Assembly: GCA_016865015.1 (NCBI GenBank)
Contig: CP018226.1
Location: 2,387,001 to 2,451,000 of the forward strand
Source of the DNA: Rhizobiales bacterium IMCC20636
GTDB taxonomy: Bacteria > Pseudomonadota > Alphaproteobacteria > Rhizobiales > GCA-2746425
Direction of reading: 5' to 3'
DNA length: 64,000 bases
Positions within the stretch are counted from its first letter, which is position 1. Each line of letters starts with the position of its first letter. The position numbers and the translations under genes were made by a program. Below, one piece after another: positions 8,079 to 18,492 of the stretch. The notes beneath the pieces are model-generated. The model did not search any database and was not told the origin of the DNA. It saw nothing but the letters and a program-made list of their open reading frames with translations.

Positions 8079-9545
8079 TTACCGAGAGTTCCAGTAGGTC
8101 AGATTAAACACGCCGAAGAAAGCCAGAATTTCAATTCGGCCTAGCAGCATGGTGACACCAAGTGCCGATTTCGACAAGGCTGGCATATTAACATATTCTG
8201 GCCATACGCCCATATCATTCCAATCGGGACTGTAAGCGCTTCCCATGCTGGAAAATGCCGCAAGCGAGGCAATGATCGCCGCCTCGAAGGGGATATCATC
8301 CAGGGTCAAGACCGCAGCACAGCCCCATACCAGAAGAACAGCCACAATAAGAAAGCTCCAGATTGCTTTCAGTGTGCCGATTTCCACCTGACTGCCGCCA
8401 AATTGTTCCGATTGAACACTATGGGGGAAAATCAGTCGGTTGAGTTCGTGGAACGACTGCAACAACATGCCCCCGATCCGATAGAATTTGAGTCCACCGG
8501 CTGTGGAAAACGCTCCGCCGCCAACGATTATTATACTGCCGATCGCTATTGGCTGAATATGAACCAGTTGTGAGCCACCCCATTCATAGCCGGTGGTGGT
8601 GATCAGTGAGGCGGCCAGAAACAATCCGTCCAGCAAGGGGGTGAATGCGGAGTTTGGTTGGCCAGGCAGTTTTGGAATCTGCGCAAATACCGATGTCAGC
8701 AATAGGCCCAGCACCACGATGCTGGCGATGATCAGATAGCTTTCCCGGTGCTCGCGCAATAATTGACCGCGCCGAGTGAACAGCATTCGATGCCAAAGGA
8801 TGCTGGTGGCACCGATGATCATGAAGACGAACATGACTGGAAACATCAATGGCGCATTATAGGCGGCCAGGCCTCCATTGACTGGCATGAAGCCGCCGGT
8901 GGAAATGGTGCCAGCAGCAAGGCAAAGACTGTCAAACAGCGATATGCCGGACAGGGCAATTCCAGCTGCACAGACCAGTGTCAAAATTGTATAGATGCTT
9001 CCGACATTCATGCAGGTCTTAAGAATTCTGCCACCACCGCCAATGCCAACTTTTTCCAAGAGGGCAATCTGGCGTTTGGGCAATCCGCCCACGCCAGCGG
9101 GAGCCAGGACGATGACCACTGACAAAAGTGTCAAAAGCCCGCCTAACCATTGCAGTTGAACCCGCCAGAACAGGACTGACCGAGGCAAGTCGTCGACGTT
9201 TTCGAACACTGATGCGTTTGACGTGGTGATGGCTGACACGGTCTCAAAAAGAGCATCTATACCTGACAATTGCGTTGTCAGACCCAGGGGTAAGGCACCG
9301 CTGGTCAAAAGCAGCACCCAGGCCAGCATCAGCAACCCGAATGTTTCGACCCGCTTCAGACCACGCTCCTTGCCGCGCAGTGTGATAAAAATGGCGGAGG
9401 CAAAAAATGCATAGGCTGCGGCGGTGGCACCAAACATTTGAGCAGCCTGAAATTCGTCCATATAAAGGGCGATCAGGAAGGGCACAATCAGCGTGGTGGC
9501 CACACTGCCCAATATCGCTGCCAGTACGATTAACCCCGCTGCCAT
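8079..9545 (-). CDS. trkH: Potassium uptake protein TrkH (membrane subunit)
   Basis: A 488-residue membrane protein of the TrkH/KtrB/HKT superfamily, which forms the potassium path and is gated by TrkA. Four pore-loop/membrane-pair repeats are visible through their selectivity-filter glycines, for example in TTSNASVF, AAGTISTGGFMP, ITTTGYEWGG and AFSSMGSA. A late GGAFSTAGGLKFYR segment resembles the gating loop region. The gene starts two bases after the trkA stop, so the two surely form one unit. Several related TrkH forms exist; the assignment rests on repeats and context. Confidence 0.92.
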   Translation of the reverse strand: MAAGLIVLAAILGSVATTLIVPFLIALYMDEFQAAQMFGATAAAYAFFASAIFITLRGKERGLKRVETFGLLMLAWVLLLTSGALPLGLTTQLSGIDALFETVSAITTSNASVFENVDDLPRSVLFWRVQLQWLGGLLTLLSVVIVLAPAGVGGLPKRQIALLEKVGIGGGGRILKTCMNVGSIYTILTLVCAAGIALSGISLFDSLCLAAGTISTGGFMPVNGGLAAYNAPLMFPVMFVFMIIGATSILWHRMLFTRRGQLLREHRESYLIIASIVVLGLLLTSVFAQIPKLPGQPNSAFTPLLDGLFLAASLITTTGYEWGGSQLVHIQPIAIGSIIIVGGGAFSTAGGLKFYRIGGMLLQSFHELNRLIFPHSVQSEQFGGSQVEIGTLKAIWSFLIVAVLLVWGCAAVLTLDDIPFEAAIIASLAAFSSMGSAYSPDWNDMGVWPEYVNMPALSKSALGVTMLLGRIEILAFFGVFNLTYWNSR

Positions 9546-9547
9546 GT

Positions 9548-10924
9548 TTAAAAGAAATCGAGGCTGACACGAAACATCTGCTCAACCTTGCGCACATATT
9601 CGGCAAGGGCAAAAATGATGACACGATCATGGGCACGAATTTTCATATCGCCATCCGGACGGACATAGACACCATCATGAATGATGGCACCAATGCGAAC
9701 CCCGTCCGGAAGGTCCAGATCGCGCAATGCCTTGCCTACGAGCGGCGACGTTTCCAGGGCTTCGGCCTCAATGACTTCTGCCTTTCCATCTTGAACTGGA
9801 TACACACCGCGTACCCTACCGCGTCTGACATGTTGAAGAATTTTCGACAAGGTCACGACACGTGGATTGATATGTGCATCAATGCCAAGAGACTGGGTGA
9901 AGGTTGGATAGCTGGTGTTGTTGAGGAGGCTCAGCGTGCGGCGACAGCCCATGCGCTTGGCCATGACGCAAGCGAGTACGTTCACTTCATCATTGTTGGT
10001 CAGTGTGACCATCGTATCCACGTCCTGAATCTCGGCTTCACGCAGGATTTCCTGATCAAGTGCATCGCCATGCAGAACGACGGTCCGCTTCAGTTCATCC
10101 GCAATATCGATGGCCCGTTCCCTGGAGCGTTCGATAATCTTGACCTTGGACTTTGAATGGCGCGCCTCCAGATTTTGAGCCACATAAAGGCCAATGTTTC
10201 CGCCACCTGCCAGAATGATGCGCGCGGCTTCCTGTTCTTCATGGCCAAAGATAGACAAAGTTCGTTTGACCCGTTTGGTCTGGGTGACCACATAGACCTG
10301 ATCACCTTGGAGCATGGTATCGTCTGAACGCGGCACAAACAGCGTTCCGTTTCGGTTTATTCCGACGACCACAGCGCTCAAATCGGGAAACAATTCGCTG
10401 AGCTGTTTCAACGGTGTGTCGACAACCGGACAATCATCTTCGCATATGATGCCCAAGGTGGTGACATCACCATTGGCAAACTCCACGGTATCAAACGCGC
10501 CTGGCAATGCCAGACGCCGCAGCACCATTTCACCAACTTCGATTTCTGGTGAAATGATCACGTCAATCGGCATGTGATCGCGGGAGAAAAGATCGGAGTA
10601 GTAGGATTTCAGATAACTCTGCGAGCGGACACGCGCAACTTTGGTCGGAACGTTAAACAATGAGTGCGCAACCTGACAGGCCACCATATTGACTTCGTCA
10701 TACAGGGTGACAGCAATGATCATGTCAGCTTCATCAACGCCGGCCTGAGCCAGCGTATCTGGGTGAGCCCCGTGGCCAACAATACCGCGGACATCAAGAT
10801 GATCCCGCACGGCCTGAACCAGTCTTGGTGAACTGTCTATGACGGAGACATCATTTTGCTCCGAAGACAATCGTTCGGCGATCCCGTAGCCCACCTGGCC
10901 TGCGCCGCAAATGACAACTTTCAT
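9548..10924 (-). CDS. trkA: Trk system potassium regulatory protein TrkA
   Basis: TrkA is the cytoplasmic NAD(H)-binding peripheral subunit that gates TrkH. The 458-residue protein has the usual doubled layout. The first RCK/TrkA-N domain starts with VVICGAGQVGYGIAERL, and the first TrkA-C domain lies near residues 140-225. The second Rossmann domain starts with RIILAGGGNIGLYVAQNL near residue 235, and the last TrkA-C domain closes the protein. Length agrees with the family. It lies downstream of ntrX with 77 bases between them, the conserved arrangement in alphaproteobacteria, and is followed immediately by trkH. Confidence 0.95.
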   Translation of the reverse strand: MKVVICGAGQVGYGIAERLSSEQNDVSVIDSSPRLVQAVRDHLDVRGIVGHGAHPDTLAQAGVDEADMIIAVTLYDEVNMVACQVAHSLFNVPTKVARVRSQSYLKSYYSDLFSRDHMPIDVIISPEIEVGEMVLRRLALPGAFDTVEFANGDVTTLGIICEDDCPVVDTPLKQLSELFPDLSAVVVGINRNGTLFVPRSDDTMLQGDQVYVVTQTKRVKRTLSIFGHEEQEAARIILAGGGNIGLYVAQNLEARHSKSKVKIIERSRERAIDIADELKRTVVLHGDALDQEILREAEIQDVDTMVTLTNNDEVNVLACVMAKRMGCRRTLSLLNNTSYPTFTQSLGIDAHINPRVVTLSKILQHVRRGRVRGVYPVQDGKAEVIEAEALETSPLVGKALRDLDLPDGVRIGAIIHDGVYVRPDGDMKIRAHDRVIIFALAEYVRKVEQMFRVSLDFF

Positions 10925-11001
10925 ATTCGACCGGCCTTAGCGTTTTATTGCGCCCCAGACATACAGTGTTCGTGGTTCAAATCCAAATTCTTTCGGGCCC
11001 G

Positions 11002-12372
11002 TCAGCCGATGTTGAGCGATTTGAGCTTGCGATGCAGGGCTGAGCGTTCCATGCCGACAAATTCTGAGGTTTTGGAAATATTTCCGCCAAATCTGGCGAT
11101 TTGAGCCGACAGATATTCCCTTTCAAACACTTCGCGTGCCTCCCGGAGCGGCATGGACATCAGATGTTCGGCCTCCCGTCCCCCATCAGACGTTGAGGGC
11201 AGCAATTCACCAATTTCCTTGGGCAGCAGATCGGCAGACAACGCCGCATTCTGATCGCCTCTGGTGAGGATCAGAAGCCGTTCCAGATTGTTGCGCAACT
11301 GACGAATATTGCCAGGCCAGGGGTGAGCCTGCAAGACCGCCAGAGCATCGCTTTCCAGTGTTCGGACCGGGATTCCCACCGATGTGGCAATCTGCTCGAT
11401 AAAGTGTTCCACAAGCAAAGGTATGTCATCCCGGCGTTCCGCCAGAGACGGCACCTTGAGTGGCACCACGGCCAGCCGATGGTATAAATCTTCACGGAAG
11501 TTACCTGCAGCTATCTCTTCTTCCAGGTTGCGCGCTGTAGATGACAATATCCTGACATCAACATTGACTTTCTTGGTACCACCGACGCGCTGAAAGCCCT
11601 GCTCCACAAGAACGCGAAGGATCTTGTTTTGGGTCTCGCGCGGCATGTCCGCGACCTCATCCAGATAGAGTGTTCCACCATGGGCCTCTTCAAGCGCGCC
11701 AACGGACCGGCCACTGCCATTTTCCGACTCGGTGCCAAACAGGGCGATCTCCGTCATTTCCGGCGTCAGCGCCGCGGAGTTTACACAAATGAATGGGCCT
11801 TCTTCACGCGCCGAATTTCGATGCAACGTACGGGCCACCAGTTCCTTGCCGCAGCCAGATGGCCCGAAAATCATGACACGGCTGTTGGTTGGTGCAATTT
11901 TTTCGATCGAGCTGCGCAGTTGCGTCATGGCAGCAGATTCGCCGATCAACTCCGCTGCATCGACGCTGCGTTGGCGCAACTCAATGACTTCTTTTTTCAA
12001 CTTGACGTTCTCGAGCGCCCGTTCAGCGATCAGGACTAGCCGATCAGCCTTGAACGGTTTTTCGATGTAATCATAGGCACCGCGCCTGATGGCGGAAACC
12101 GCTGTTTCGATATTGCCATGGCCCGAAATGATGACGACTGCGAGGTCCGGATGCTGTTCCTTGATGACATCCAGCAAGGCAAGACCATCGAGACGGCTGC
12201 CTTGCAGCCAGATGTCCAGAAACACCAGGCTTGGGCGCCGGTCATTTATGACTGCCAGAGCACTGTCACTGTCCTGTGCCGTTCGCACATCGTAGCCATC
12301 ATCTTCAAGGATGCCCGCCACAAGGTCGCGAATGTCTGCTTCATCGTCTACAATCAGTATGTCTGACGCCAT
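11002..12372 (-). CDS. ntrX: Nitrogen/redox response regulator NtrX
   Basis: NtrX is the response regulator of the NtrY sensor and affects nitrogen use, respiration and envelope functions in alphaproteobacteria. The 456-residue protein has a receiver domain with Asp53 (VFLDIW) and the KPF lysine, an AAA+ domain with Walker A GPSGCGKE at 170-177 and Walker B LYLDEV, and a C-terminal Fis-type helix-turn-helix. The sigma-54 contact loop GAFTGA is absent: where NtrC has it, the sequence reads FGTESENGSGRSVG. This is known for alphaproteobacterial NtrX, which does not act as a classic sigma-54 activator. Its ATG overlaps the ntrY stop by one base. Confidence 0.95.
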   Translation of the reverse strand: MASDILIVDDEADIRDLVAGILEDDGYDVRTAQDSDSALAVINDRRPSLVFLDIWLQGSRLDGLALLDVIKEQHPDLAVVIISGHGNIETAVSAIRRGAYDYIEKPFKADRLVLIAERALENVKLKKEVIELRQRSVDAAELIGESAAMTQLRSSIEKIAPTNSRVMIFGPSGCGKELVARTLHRNSAREEGPFICVNSAALTPEMTEIALFGTESENGSGRSVGALEEAHGGTLYLDEVADMPRETQNKILRVLVEQGFQRVGGTKKVNVDVRILSSTARNLEEEIAAGNFREDLYHRLAVVPLKVPSLAERRDDIPLLVEHFIEQIATSVGIPVRTLESDALAVLQAHPWPGNIRQLRNNLERLLILTRGDQNAALSADLLPKEIGELLPSTSDGGREAEHLMSMPLREAREVFEREYLSAQIARFGGNISKTSEFVGMERSALHRKLKSLNIG

Positions 12373-14627
12373 TATACTACTTCTTTTTCTTGCGCATCAA
12401 TTTCAACAGCCGTAACCGGCAAGGTCAATCTGACCATAGCTCCAAATTGCTCCCCATCAGCACTGGCCGGCGCGTCCAGCAGTTCGATTCCTCCGCCATG
12501 CTCTTCAAAAATCTTCCTAACTATGGCGAGACCAAGGCCGGTGCCTTTTTCTCTTGTGGTCATGTAAGGTTCCAGCAGTTTGCTTCTGTTGTGTTTCGGC
12601 AAACCAATCCCATTATCCGTCACGTTGATCGTGAAATGGTCGCCGGTCTGAACGGCATCAACCGTAATCTGCCCAGCACGATTCAGCTCGGCCGGAACGG
12701 CAGAAATCCCTTCGGTTGCATTTTTGACGATGTTGGTGAGTGCCTGGGAGACCAGTCGATGATCAAATTTTCCAATCAGTGCAGAATCCGGCAAATGCAT
12801 TGTAAATTGAATTTCCGGATGGGCGACTTCCTGGAGGAACACAGCTTCCTTGATAGCGTCCGAGAGATTTCGTTCGGCCATCACTGGCTGTGGCATGCGC
12901 GCAAATGAGGAGAATTCATCAACCATGCGCCCGATGTCGCCGACCTGGCGAATGATGGTCTCGGTACATTGATCAAAGACTTCGCGATCCGTCTCAAGTT
13001 TGCGTCCATAGCGTCGCTGGAGGCGTTCAGCCGAGAGTTGAATGGGTGTGAGCGGGTTCTTGATTTCATGCGCAATGCGGCGTGCCACATCTGCCCAGGC
13101 TGAGCGTCTTTGCGCGGCGATCAAATCGGTGATTTCATCGAGCGTGATGACAAAGCGGTGCTTGGCCTCGTCCGACTGCTCCATGGTGATACGGACATTC
13201 AGTGTGCGTTCGTCCCCTTTTCTGCGGATGCTGATTTGATCCTGATGCAGGGGGCGCTGATTTGTAACGGCAGCGGCAACGGTGGATGCAAGTTCCGGTA
13301 TTGCATCTGCAACATTTGCAGAGAGTAACTTGCTTTTGTCGACATCCAGTATCCTCAGGGCGGAGCGGTTGACAAGGCTGATGGTGCCATCCGCCTCAAT
13401 ACCAATAACTCCGGCGGTTACACCGGCCAGAACAGCTTCATTAAAGCGGCGGCGCTCATCAACCTGATCTTTTGCGAGAATAAGATCGTCTCTCTGGCTC
13501 TGCAATTGTTCGGTCATGGTGTTGAAGGTCTGAGAGAGCGTTCCCAGGTCCCCTTCTCTCTTATTCCAAGGCACACGCACACCGAGGTTACCTGACGAAA
13601 TTTCTGTTGCTGCCGTCATCAGACGTCTGATGGGCGACACCAGACTGTTGGCAAAATTGATTCCGATCCAGATGGCAGACAGCAAAACGATCAAAGCTAT
13701 GCCGATATACAGCAAGCCAAAGGCGATCTGGACGCTAAAGCGAGTTTGCTCAAGTTCCTGATATTCATTGGCACGTTCATTAACCAGAAGGACATATTCT
13801 AGGACTTCCGGGTTCAGCGCTCGAACCAGATAGAGATAGGTGGGCTCATCAGTCGATGGCAATTTCATGGCGGCACCAGCGACGTTGGACAAGCCTCTGT
13901 TCTGCAGGGCGACCTCGTCCTCGGTCAGGCTGCTCAGTGCATTGGCGCTTGGAATTGGGAGTTTTTCAGTTTCCGCGCCGCCGCCGCTGCGAACGACGAC
14001 GTTGGCCTTGGCATCCAGAATGAGAATAGCGGTGAGACGTCTCAAGCGTGCCTGTGTGGTCAGATAGCTGCGAAGCCGGTCGGTGTCTGATGACAGAGCT
14101 GTCCCGGCGTTTGTCAGATTAGCTGCAATGTTGATGACATCGTTTGCCAGAACCCGGGTATGTTCCTGAACATAGGCCTGCGCGACTGATCGCGATGTAT
14201 TGACGATTTCCTTGGTTCGCGTATCGAACCAGCGATCAAGGCCCCGGTCCAGTGTAACGCCGGCAACGATGGCCACCAAAATAGCGGGCGTAGCGGCAAC
14301 AATGCTGAAAAGCGCAACGACCCGAACGTGGAGCCGCGCTGCTGCGCGGCGGTTCTTACGCGCCAGCCAGATGCCGACCAGTTCCCAGATGATGGCACCC
14401 ACGAGCACACTGACAAGCAGCCCGTTTATAATGACCGCAATCTGGACCGTGGCCTGATTTGGTTCGATGGAAGTAAAACCCATCAACACCATGAAAGAGA
14501 TGGCAGCGGAAATCAGCGCCAGAATGGCTGCGACGAACCCGATCAGCCTGATGAGACGTGGACGATCATACGTGCCCTTAGAGGACACATTGGTCGTACC
14601 GCCAGAAGTGATCTCCAATTGGGTCAT
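12372..14627 (-). CDS. ntrY: Membrane sensor histidine kinase NtrY
   Basis: NtrY phosphorylates NtrX. The 751-residue product has membrane segments near residues 25-90 and again near 270-320, with a periplasmic region between them. Then follow a HAMP domain, a PAS domain, the phosphoacceptor block ([20 protein letters not shown]) and an ATPase domain with NIVKNATEG, DNGIGLP and GTGLGLAIV. The start MTQLEITSGG at 14627 was preferred to a longer frame that begins 21 residues earlier; its ribosome-binding site is weak, so the start is less sure than the product. It lies 142 bases downstream of ntrC and overlaps ntrX. Confidence 0.94.
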   Translation of the reverse strand: MTQLEITSGGTTNVSSKGTYDRPRLIRLIGFVAAILALISAAISFMVLMGFTSIEPNQATVQIAVIINGLLVSVLVGAIIWELVGIWLARKNRRAAARLHVRVVALFSIVAATPAILVAIVAGVTLDRGLDRWFDTRTKEIVNTSRSVAQAYVQEHTRVLANDVINIAANLTNAGTALSSDTDRLRSYLTTQARLRRLTAILILDAKANVVVRSGGGAETEKLPIPSANALSSLTEDEVALQNRGLSNVAGAAMKLPSTDEPTYLYLVRALNPEVLEYVLLVNERANEYQELEQTRFSVQIAFGLLYIGIALIVLLSAIWIGINFANSLVSPIRRLMTAATEISSGNLGVRVPWNKREGDLGTLSQTFNTMTEQLQSQRDDLILAKDQVDERRRFNEAVLAGVTAGVIGIEADGTISLVNRSALRILDVDKSKLLSANVADAIPELASTVAAAVTNQRPLHQDQISIRRKGDERTLNVRITMEQSDEAKHRFVITLDEITDLIAAQRRSAWADVARRIAHEIKNPLTPIQLSAERLQRRYGRKLETDREVFDQCTETIIRQVGDIGRMVDEFSSFARMPQPVMAERNLSDAIKEAVFLQEVAHPEIQFTMHLPDSALIGKFDHRLVSQALTNIVKNATEGISAVPAELNRAGQITVDAVQTGDHFTINVTDNGIGLPKHNRSKLLEPYMTTREKGTGLGLAIVRKIFEEHGGGIELLDAPASADGEQFGAMVRLTLPVTAVEIDAQEKEVV

Positions 14628-14769
14628 AGAAAGCTGTTTGGGTCCGCACGCGATGTGATGCAAATATACAACAAATGCTTGTATTGGCAAACACGGATAG
14701 TGTGGCTTAATTGTGAAGATTCATCTGAGAGGATGAATCAATTGGTTTCCCGAGTGTCGGGTTGCCATG

Positions 14770-16209
14770 TTAAACCGCTTTCATTATTTTGATATCCAAT
14801 TCTTTGATTTTTTTGCGTAAAGTGTTGCGGTTGAGGCCAAGGATGTCAGCCGCCTTGATTTGGTTGCCACCTGTATGTGCAAGCGTGGTGCTGATCAGCG
14901 GCTTTTCCATTCGATGGAGAATGGTCTGGTATAATTGTTCAGGCGCACCGGATGGTGCTTCCGAAAAAGCCGATTTGACCAGGGATTCAATCAACAGAGA
15001 AATATCCTGTGGTTGTGAGTTGCCGGTATCCTCAATGGTGTTAGAATTCACCTTGCCCAATTCATGATCGACAATCGAATGTGTAATCACGTCTTGCGGA
15101 TACAAGGCAGCCAGGCGCCTGACGACATTCTCAAGTTCACGCACATTGCCTGGCCAGCTGTGTTGGCGCATGCGCGAAAGTGCGTTTCCGTCAATCTGTT
15201 TTGTGCCCAGACCTTCCTGTGCAGCCAGATTGAAGAAATGCCGAACCAGATCGTCGATGTCTTCCAGACGGTCTCTGAGCGACGGCAGGCGAATGGGAAT
15301 CACATTCAAGCGGTAATACAGATCTTCGCGAAAACGTCCCTCTCCAATGAGATGATGAAGGTCCTTGTTGGTGGCGGCGACAATTCGAACATCTGTCTTG
15401 ATGGATTTGCGCCCCCCCACCGTCATGTATTCGCCCTGTTGCAACACGCGCAGAAGGCGCGTCTGAGCGTCCATTGGCATATCACCGATTTCATCCAGAA
15501 ACAGGGTGCCGCCTTCGGCTTGCTCAAAGCGACCACTGCCGCGATTGTTAGCGCCAGTAAACGCCCCCTTTTCGTAGCCAAACAATTCAGCTTCGATCAA
15601 TTCACGGGGAATTGCTGCCATATTGATGGCAACGAAAGGTCCACTCTTGCGCTTGCCATAATCATGAAGCGCGCGGGCAACCAACTCCTTGCCGGTGCCG
15701 GACTCTCCTTCAATCAGCACAGTCAGATCATTCTGCATCAACCGGGCAAGGACCCGATAGATCTCCTGCATGGCAGGTGAACGACCGACCAGCGGGATAT
15801 CCTCGCCGTCTCGTTGGGGCGCTTCTGCGACAACGCCCGCTTTACGTTCCGACAAGGCTCGTTCAACAATCGAAACCAGTTCGCGCAGGTCAAAGGGCTT
15901 TGGCAGATAGTCATAGGCGCCACGTTCAGATGCCGTGATGGCAGTCATGAATGTGTTTTGGGCGCTCATCACCAGAATGGGCAAGCCGGGCCGCAAGTTC
16001 TTGATGCGTGGCAACAGGTTGAAGGCGTTGTCATCCGGCATCACAACATCGGTGATGATCAGATCGCCCTCATTCTGACTGGCCCAGCGCCACAGCGTGC
16101 CGGCAGTTCCTGTCAAACGCACCTGATACCCTGCCCGGGTCAGCGCCTGGTCAAGAATCGTGCGGATTGCAGCATCATCATCGGCAACTAGGATTGTTTC
16201 ACCGGCCAT
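14770..16209 (-). CDS. ntrC: Nitrogen regulation response regulator NtrC
   Basis: NtrC is the sigma-54-dependent activator of nitrogen assimilation genes. The 479-residue protein has a receiver domain with Asp54 ([10 protein letters not shown]), an AAA+ domain with Walker [10 protein letters not shown], the sigma-54 contact loop KGAFTGA and Walker [11 protein letters not shown]. The C-terminal Fis-like helix-turn-helix is in [17 protein letters not shown]. All key residues are present, in contrast to the neighbouring ntrX. Its start lies 11 bases inside the end of ntrB, so the pair is translationally coupled. Confidence 0.96.
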   Translation of the reverse strand: MAGETILVADDDAAIRTILDQALTRAGYQVRLTGTAGTLWRWASQNEGDLIITDVVMPDDNAFNLLPRIKNLRPGLPILVMSAQNTFMTAITASERGAYDYLPKPFDLRELVSIVERALSERKAGVVAEAPQRDGEDIPLVGRSPAMQEIYRVLARLMQNDLTVLIEGESGTGKELVARALHDYGKRKSGPFVAINMAAIPRELIEAELFGYEKGAFTGANNRGSGRFEQAEGGTLFLDEIGDMPMDAQTRLLRVLQQGEYMTVGGRKSIKTDVRIVAATNKDLHHLIGEGRFREDLYYRLNVIPIRLPSLRDRLEDIDDLVRHFFNLAAQEGLGTKQIDGNALSRMRQHSWPGNVRELENVVRRLAALYPQDVITHSIVDHELGKVNSNTIEDTGNSQPQDISLLIESLVKSAFSEAPSGAPEQLYQTILHRMEKPLISTTLAHTGGNQIKAADILGLNRNTLRKKIKELDIKIMKAV

Positions 16210-17356
16210 TTGCTAGGCCCTCGATTTCAGTCATCAATTTTTGTTCCTTGAATGCCGGCAGCAATATCTTGAAAACAGTGCTGCCCTTTCGACTTTCGCA
16301 ATCGATCACGCCGCCATGATCACGCACGATTTTTGCAACCAATGCGAGACCAAGACCGGTGCCATTGGTTTTTGTCGTGATGAACGGATCAAACAAATGG
16401 GGCAGCAAATCTTCCGGAATTCCGGGGCCATTGTCCTCGACACTGAATTCAAGTGGCAAGCTCATGCGATCACTGGTTCCCGGCAGTGAAAGGCGGATGC
16501 CCGGCCGGAAAGCTGTGCTTAGCGTAATCTGTGGATTGGGTTGTTCATGTAGTGCTTCAGCAGCGTTTTTGACAAGATTGAGAAATATCTGAATCAGCTG
16601 GTCATGATTTGCAAAGACGAAGGGCAATGACGGATCATAGTTTTCGATCATCTTGATGCCACGTCCGAAACTGGATTGAGAAATGGATTTAACACGTTCC
16701 AGAACAACATGAATATTGACTGGTGCGCGCTCTACAGGACGCTCATCAGAAAACACCTCCATCCGATCCACCAACCTGACAATGCGATCAGTCTCGTCGC
16801 AAATGAGGCGTGTCAGCGTGCGGTCGTTCTCATCGGCTGAAGTCTCCAAAAGCTGAGCGGCGCCGCGTATTCCGAACAGGGGGTTTTTGATCTCATGGGC
16901 CAGCATTGCTGCCAGGCCGGTTACCGTTCTGGCAGCGCCCCGATGGGTCAGCTGGCGGTCGAGCTTTTCCGTCATGGTGCGTTCCAGGAACATCAGCACC
17001 AGGCCCTGCGGATCTTCCGAAATGGGAACTGCGTTGATGTCGATGCGTCTTTCTTCGCTTCTGCCGTGGAACCCAACAGCGACACGATACTCAAACACCG
17101 GAACGTTGCGGTCGATGGCTTGTTGCGCAACTTCGATAACGGGACTGCCAAAGGGCAAGAGCGAGGACAGCGGGCGTCCCTTCAAAACTGTGGAACTGCT
17201 TTGAAAGAATGTCTCAGCTTCCTGATTCATCAACTTTATTTCCAGATCGGAATTGAGAAACAGAACGGGGTGCGGCAAAGCATTCAAGATGGAACTTGCC
17301 GATGGTGTATCGCTGCCAATGGCGGCGTTAAGCAATGACCTTGCAAGCCCGCTCAT
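16199..17356 (-). CDS. ntrB: Nitrogen regulation sensor kinase/phosphatase NtrB
   Basis: NtrB is the soluble kinase and phosphatase of NtrC, controlled by PII proteins. The 385-residue protein lacks membrane segments. It has a PAS domain at the N-terminus ([20 protein letters not shown]), the phosphoacceptor block [20 protein letters not shown], the N box NLVKNAAEA and the G boxes DNGPGIPE and GTGLGLALV. Its ATG overlaps the dusB stop by four bases (ATGA) and its end overlaps ntrC, giving a dusB-ntrB-ntrC operon. This order is a hallmark of alphaproteobacteria, where dusB was once called nifR3. Confidence 0.96.
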   Translation of the reverse strand: MSGLARSLLNAAIGSDTPSASSILNALPHPVLFLNSDLEIKLMNQEAETFFQSSSTVLKGRPLSSLLPFGSPVIEVAQQAIDRNVPVFEYRVAVGFHGRSEERRIDINAVPISEDPQGLVLMFLERTMTEKLDRQLTHRGAARTVTGLAAMLAHEIKNPLFGIRGAAQLLETSADENDRTLTRLICDETDRIVRLVDRMEVFSDERPVERAPVNIHVVLERVKSISQSSFGRGIKMIENYDPSLPFVFANHDQLIQIFLNLVKNAAEALHEQPNPQITLSTAFRPGIRLSLPGTSDRMSLPLEFSVEDNGPGIPEDLLPHLFDPFITTKTNGTGLGLALVAKIVRDHGGVIDCESRKGSTVFKILLPAFKEQKLMTEIEGLANGR

Positions 17357-18363
17357 GCTGCAAACTCCAGTTTTTCATCGGTTTCTGGTGCCGTTGCGAA
17401 AGCATCATTGATAGCCTTCAGAACGGTTTGAGGGTTCGTGCCAGTCATGATGGACTTACGCAGTTCAGTGTTGCTTATGTTGGCGTCGTCCAGATACCAG
17501 CCGAGATGTTTGCGGGCGGCGCGGATGCCGACCCTGATGCCGTAGTGAGACAGAATTGCCTCATAATGCTCGGCTGCCAGCGCCTGTTTTTCATGGCGGC
17601 TAGGTTCCGGACGGGGGGCAGGATTTACAGAAAGCCGACTGGTCACATAGCCTGGAAACCACGGCTTGCCATAGGCGCCACGACCAATCATGACACCGTC
17701 TGCACCCGACAGTTCCAACACGGTCTCTATCTGGTCCAAGGCGACAATATCGCCATTGGCAATGACCGGAATGGAGACGCTGTCAGATACGCTCCGAATG
17801 GCAGACCAATCTGCCTTGCCCTTGTAGAATTGATTTCTGGTGCGGCCGTGGATTGTAACCAATTGGATTCCTGCGCTTTCTGCGCGCTGGGCAATTTCAG
17901 CTGCATTCAGGCTGTTTTCATCCCATCCCAGGCGCATTTTCAGACAGACCGGCAAATCCGTTGCCGCAACAGTCGCTTCAATGAGGCGCAGTGCATGGTC
18001 CGGGTTCTGCATCAGCGCTGAACCGGAATAGCCATGCGTGACCTTGCGGGCAGGACAGCCCATATTGATATCCAGAATATCGGCGCCACTGTCAGCGGCG
18101 ATTCTGGCACCCTCTGCCATCCATTTTTCTTCACGGCCGGCCAACTGTACGACGTGGATGCCGACACCCTCGCCCTGGGCACGTGTCGCCATTTCGCGGC
18201 TTTTGTTGGCCAGTGCTTCGCACGCAACCATTTCTGATACGACAAGACCGGCACCGTGCCGCCAGGCGAGGCGACGAAATGGCAAATCCGAGACACCGGA
18301 CATTGGGGCGAGATACACAGGACACTCAATTTTATGGCGTCCGATGGAAATGGGCGTTATCAT
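17353..18363 (-). CDS. dusB: tRNA-dihydrouridine synthase DusB (NifR3)
   Basis: DusB is a flavin enzyme that reduces uridines in tRNA to dihydrouridine. The 336-residue TIM-barrel protein shows the FMN-binding opening [12 protein letters not shown], the active-site motif [11 protein letters not shown] with catalytic Cys103, and the phosphate-binding [13 protein letters not shown]. It is the first gene of the leftward ntr unit and diverges from ispDF across 129 bases, which therefore must hold both promoters. The gene was historically named nifR3 because of its cotranscription with ntrBC. Confidence 0.95.
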   Translation of the reverse strand: MITPISIGRHKIECPVYLAPMSGVSDLPFRRLAWRHGAGLVVSEMVACEALANKSREMATRAQGEGVGIHVVQLAGREEKWMAEGARIAADSGADILDINMGCPARKVTHGYSGSALMQNPDHALRLIEATVAATDLPVCLKMRLGWDENSLNAAEIAQRAESAGIQLVTIHGRTRNQFYKGKADWSAIRSVSDSVSIPVIANGDIVALDQIETVLELSGADGVMIGRGAYGKPWFPGYVTSRLSVNPAPRPEPSRHEKQALAAEHYEAILSHYGIRVGIRAARKHLGWYLDDANISNTELRKSIMTGTNPQTVLKAINDAFATAPETDEKLEFAA

Positions 18364-18391
18364 GGAAATGAAGACTCTGACTATATTTTAA

Positions 18392-18408
18392 GCAGTTTAT
18401 AGCACTGC
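18392..18408. promoter_or_regulatory. 17-bp dyad between dusB and ispDF (candidate operator)
   Basis: GCAGT and ACTGC are inverted around seven bases, giving a 17-bp dyad 29-45 bases upstream of the dusB ATG. The size recalls NtrC sites (also 17-bp dyads), and the unit contains ntrBC, so autoregulation is conceivable. However, the arms do not match the NtrC consensus well. Reported only as a candidate. Confidence 0.22.
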
Positions 18409-18492
18409 ATGGATTTTAGGCAAACGTAATTTGTCGAAACGGAGAAAAATGGCTCAGGCGATGCTCTCCAGCTAAAACAGGACCACGCAGGT

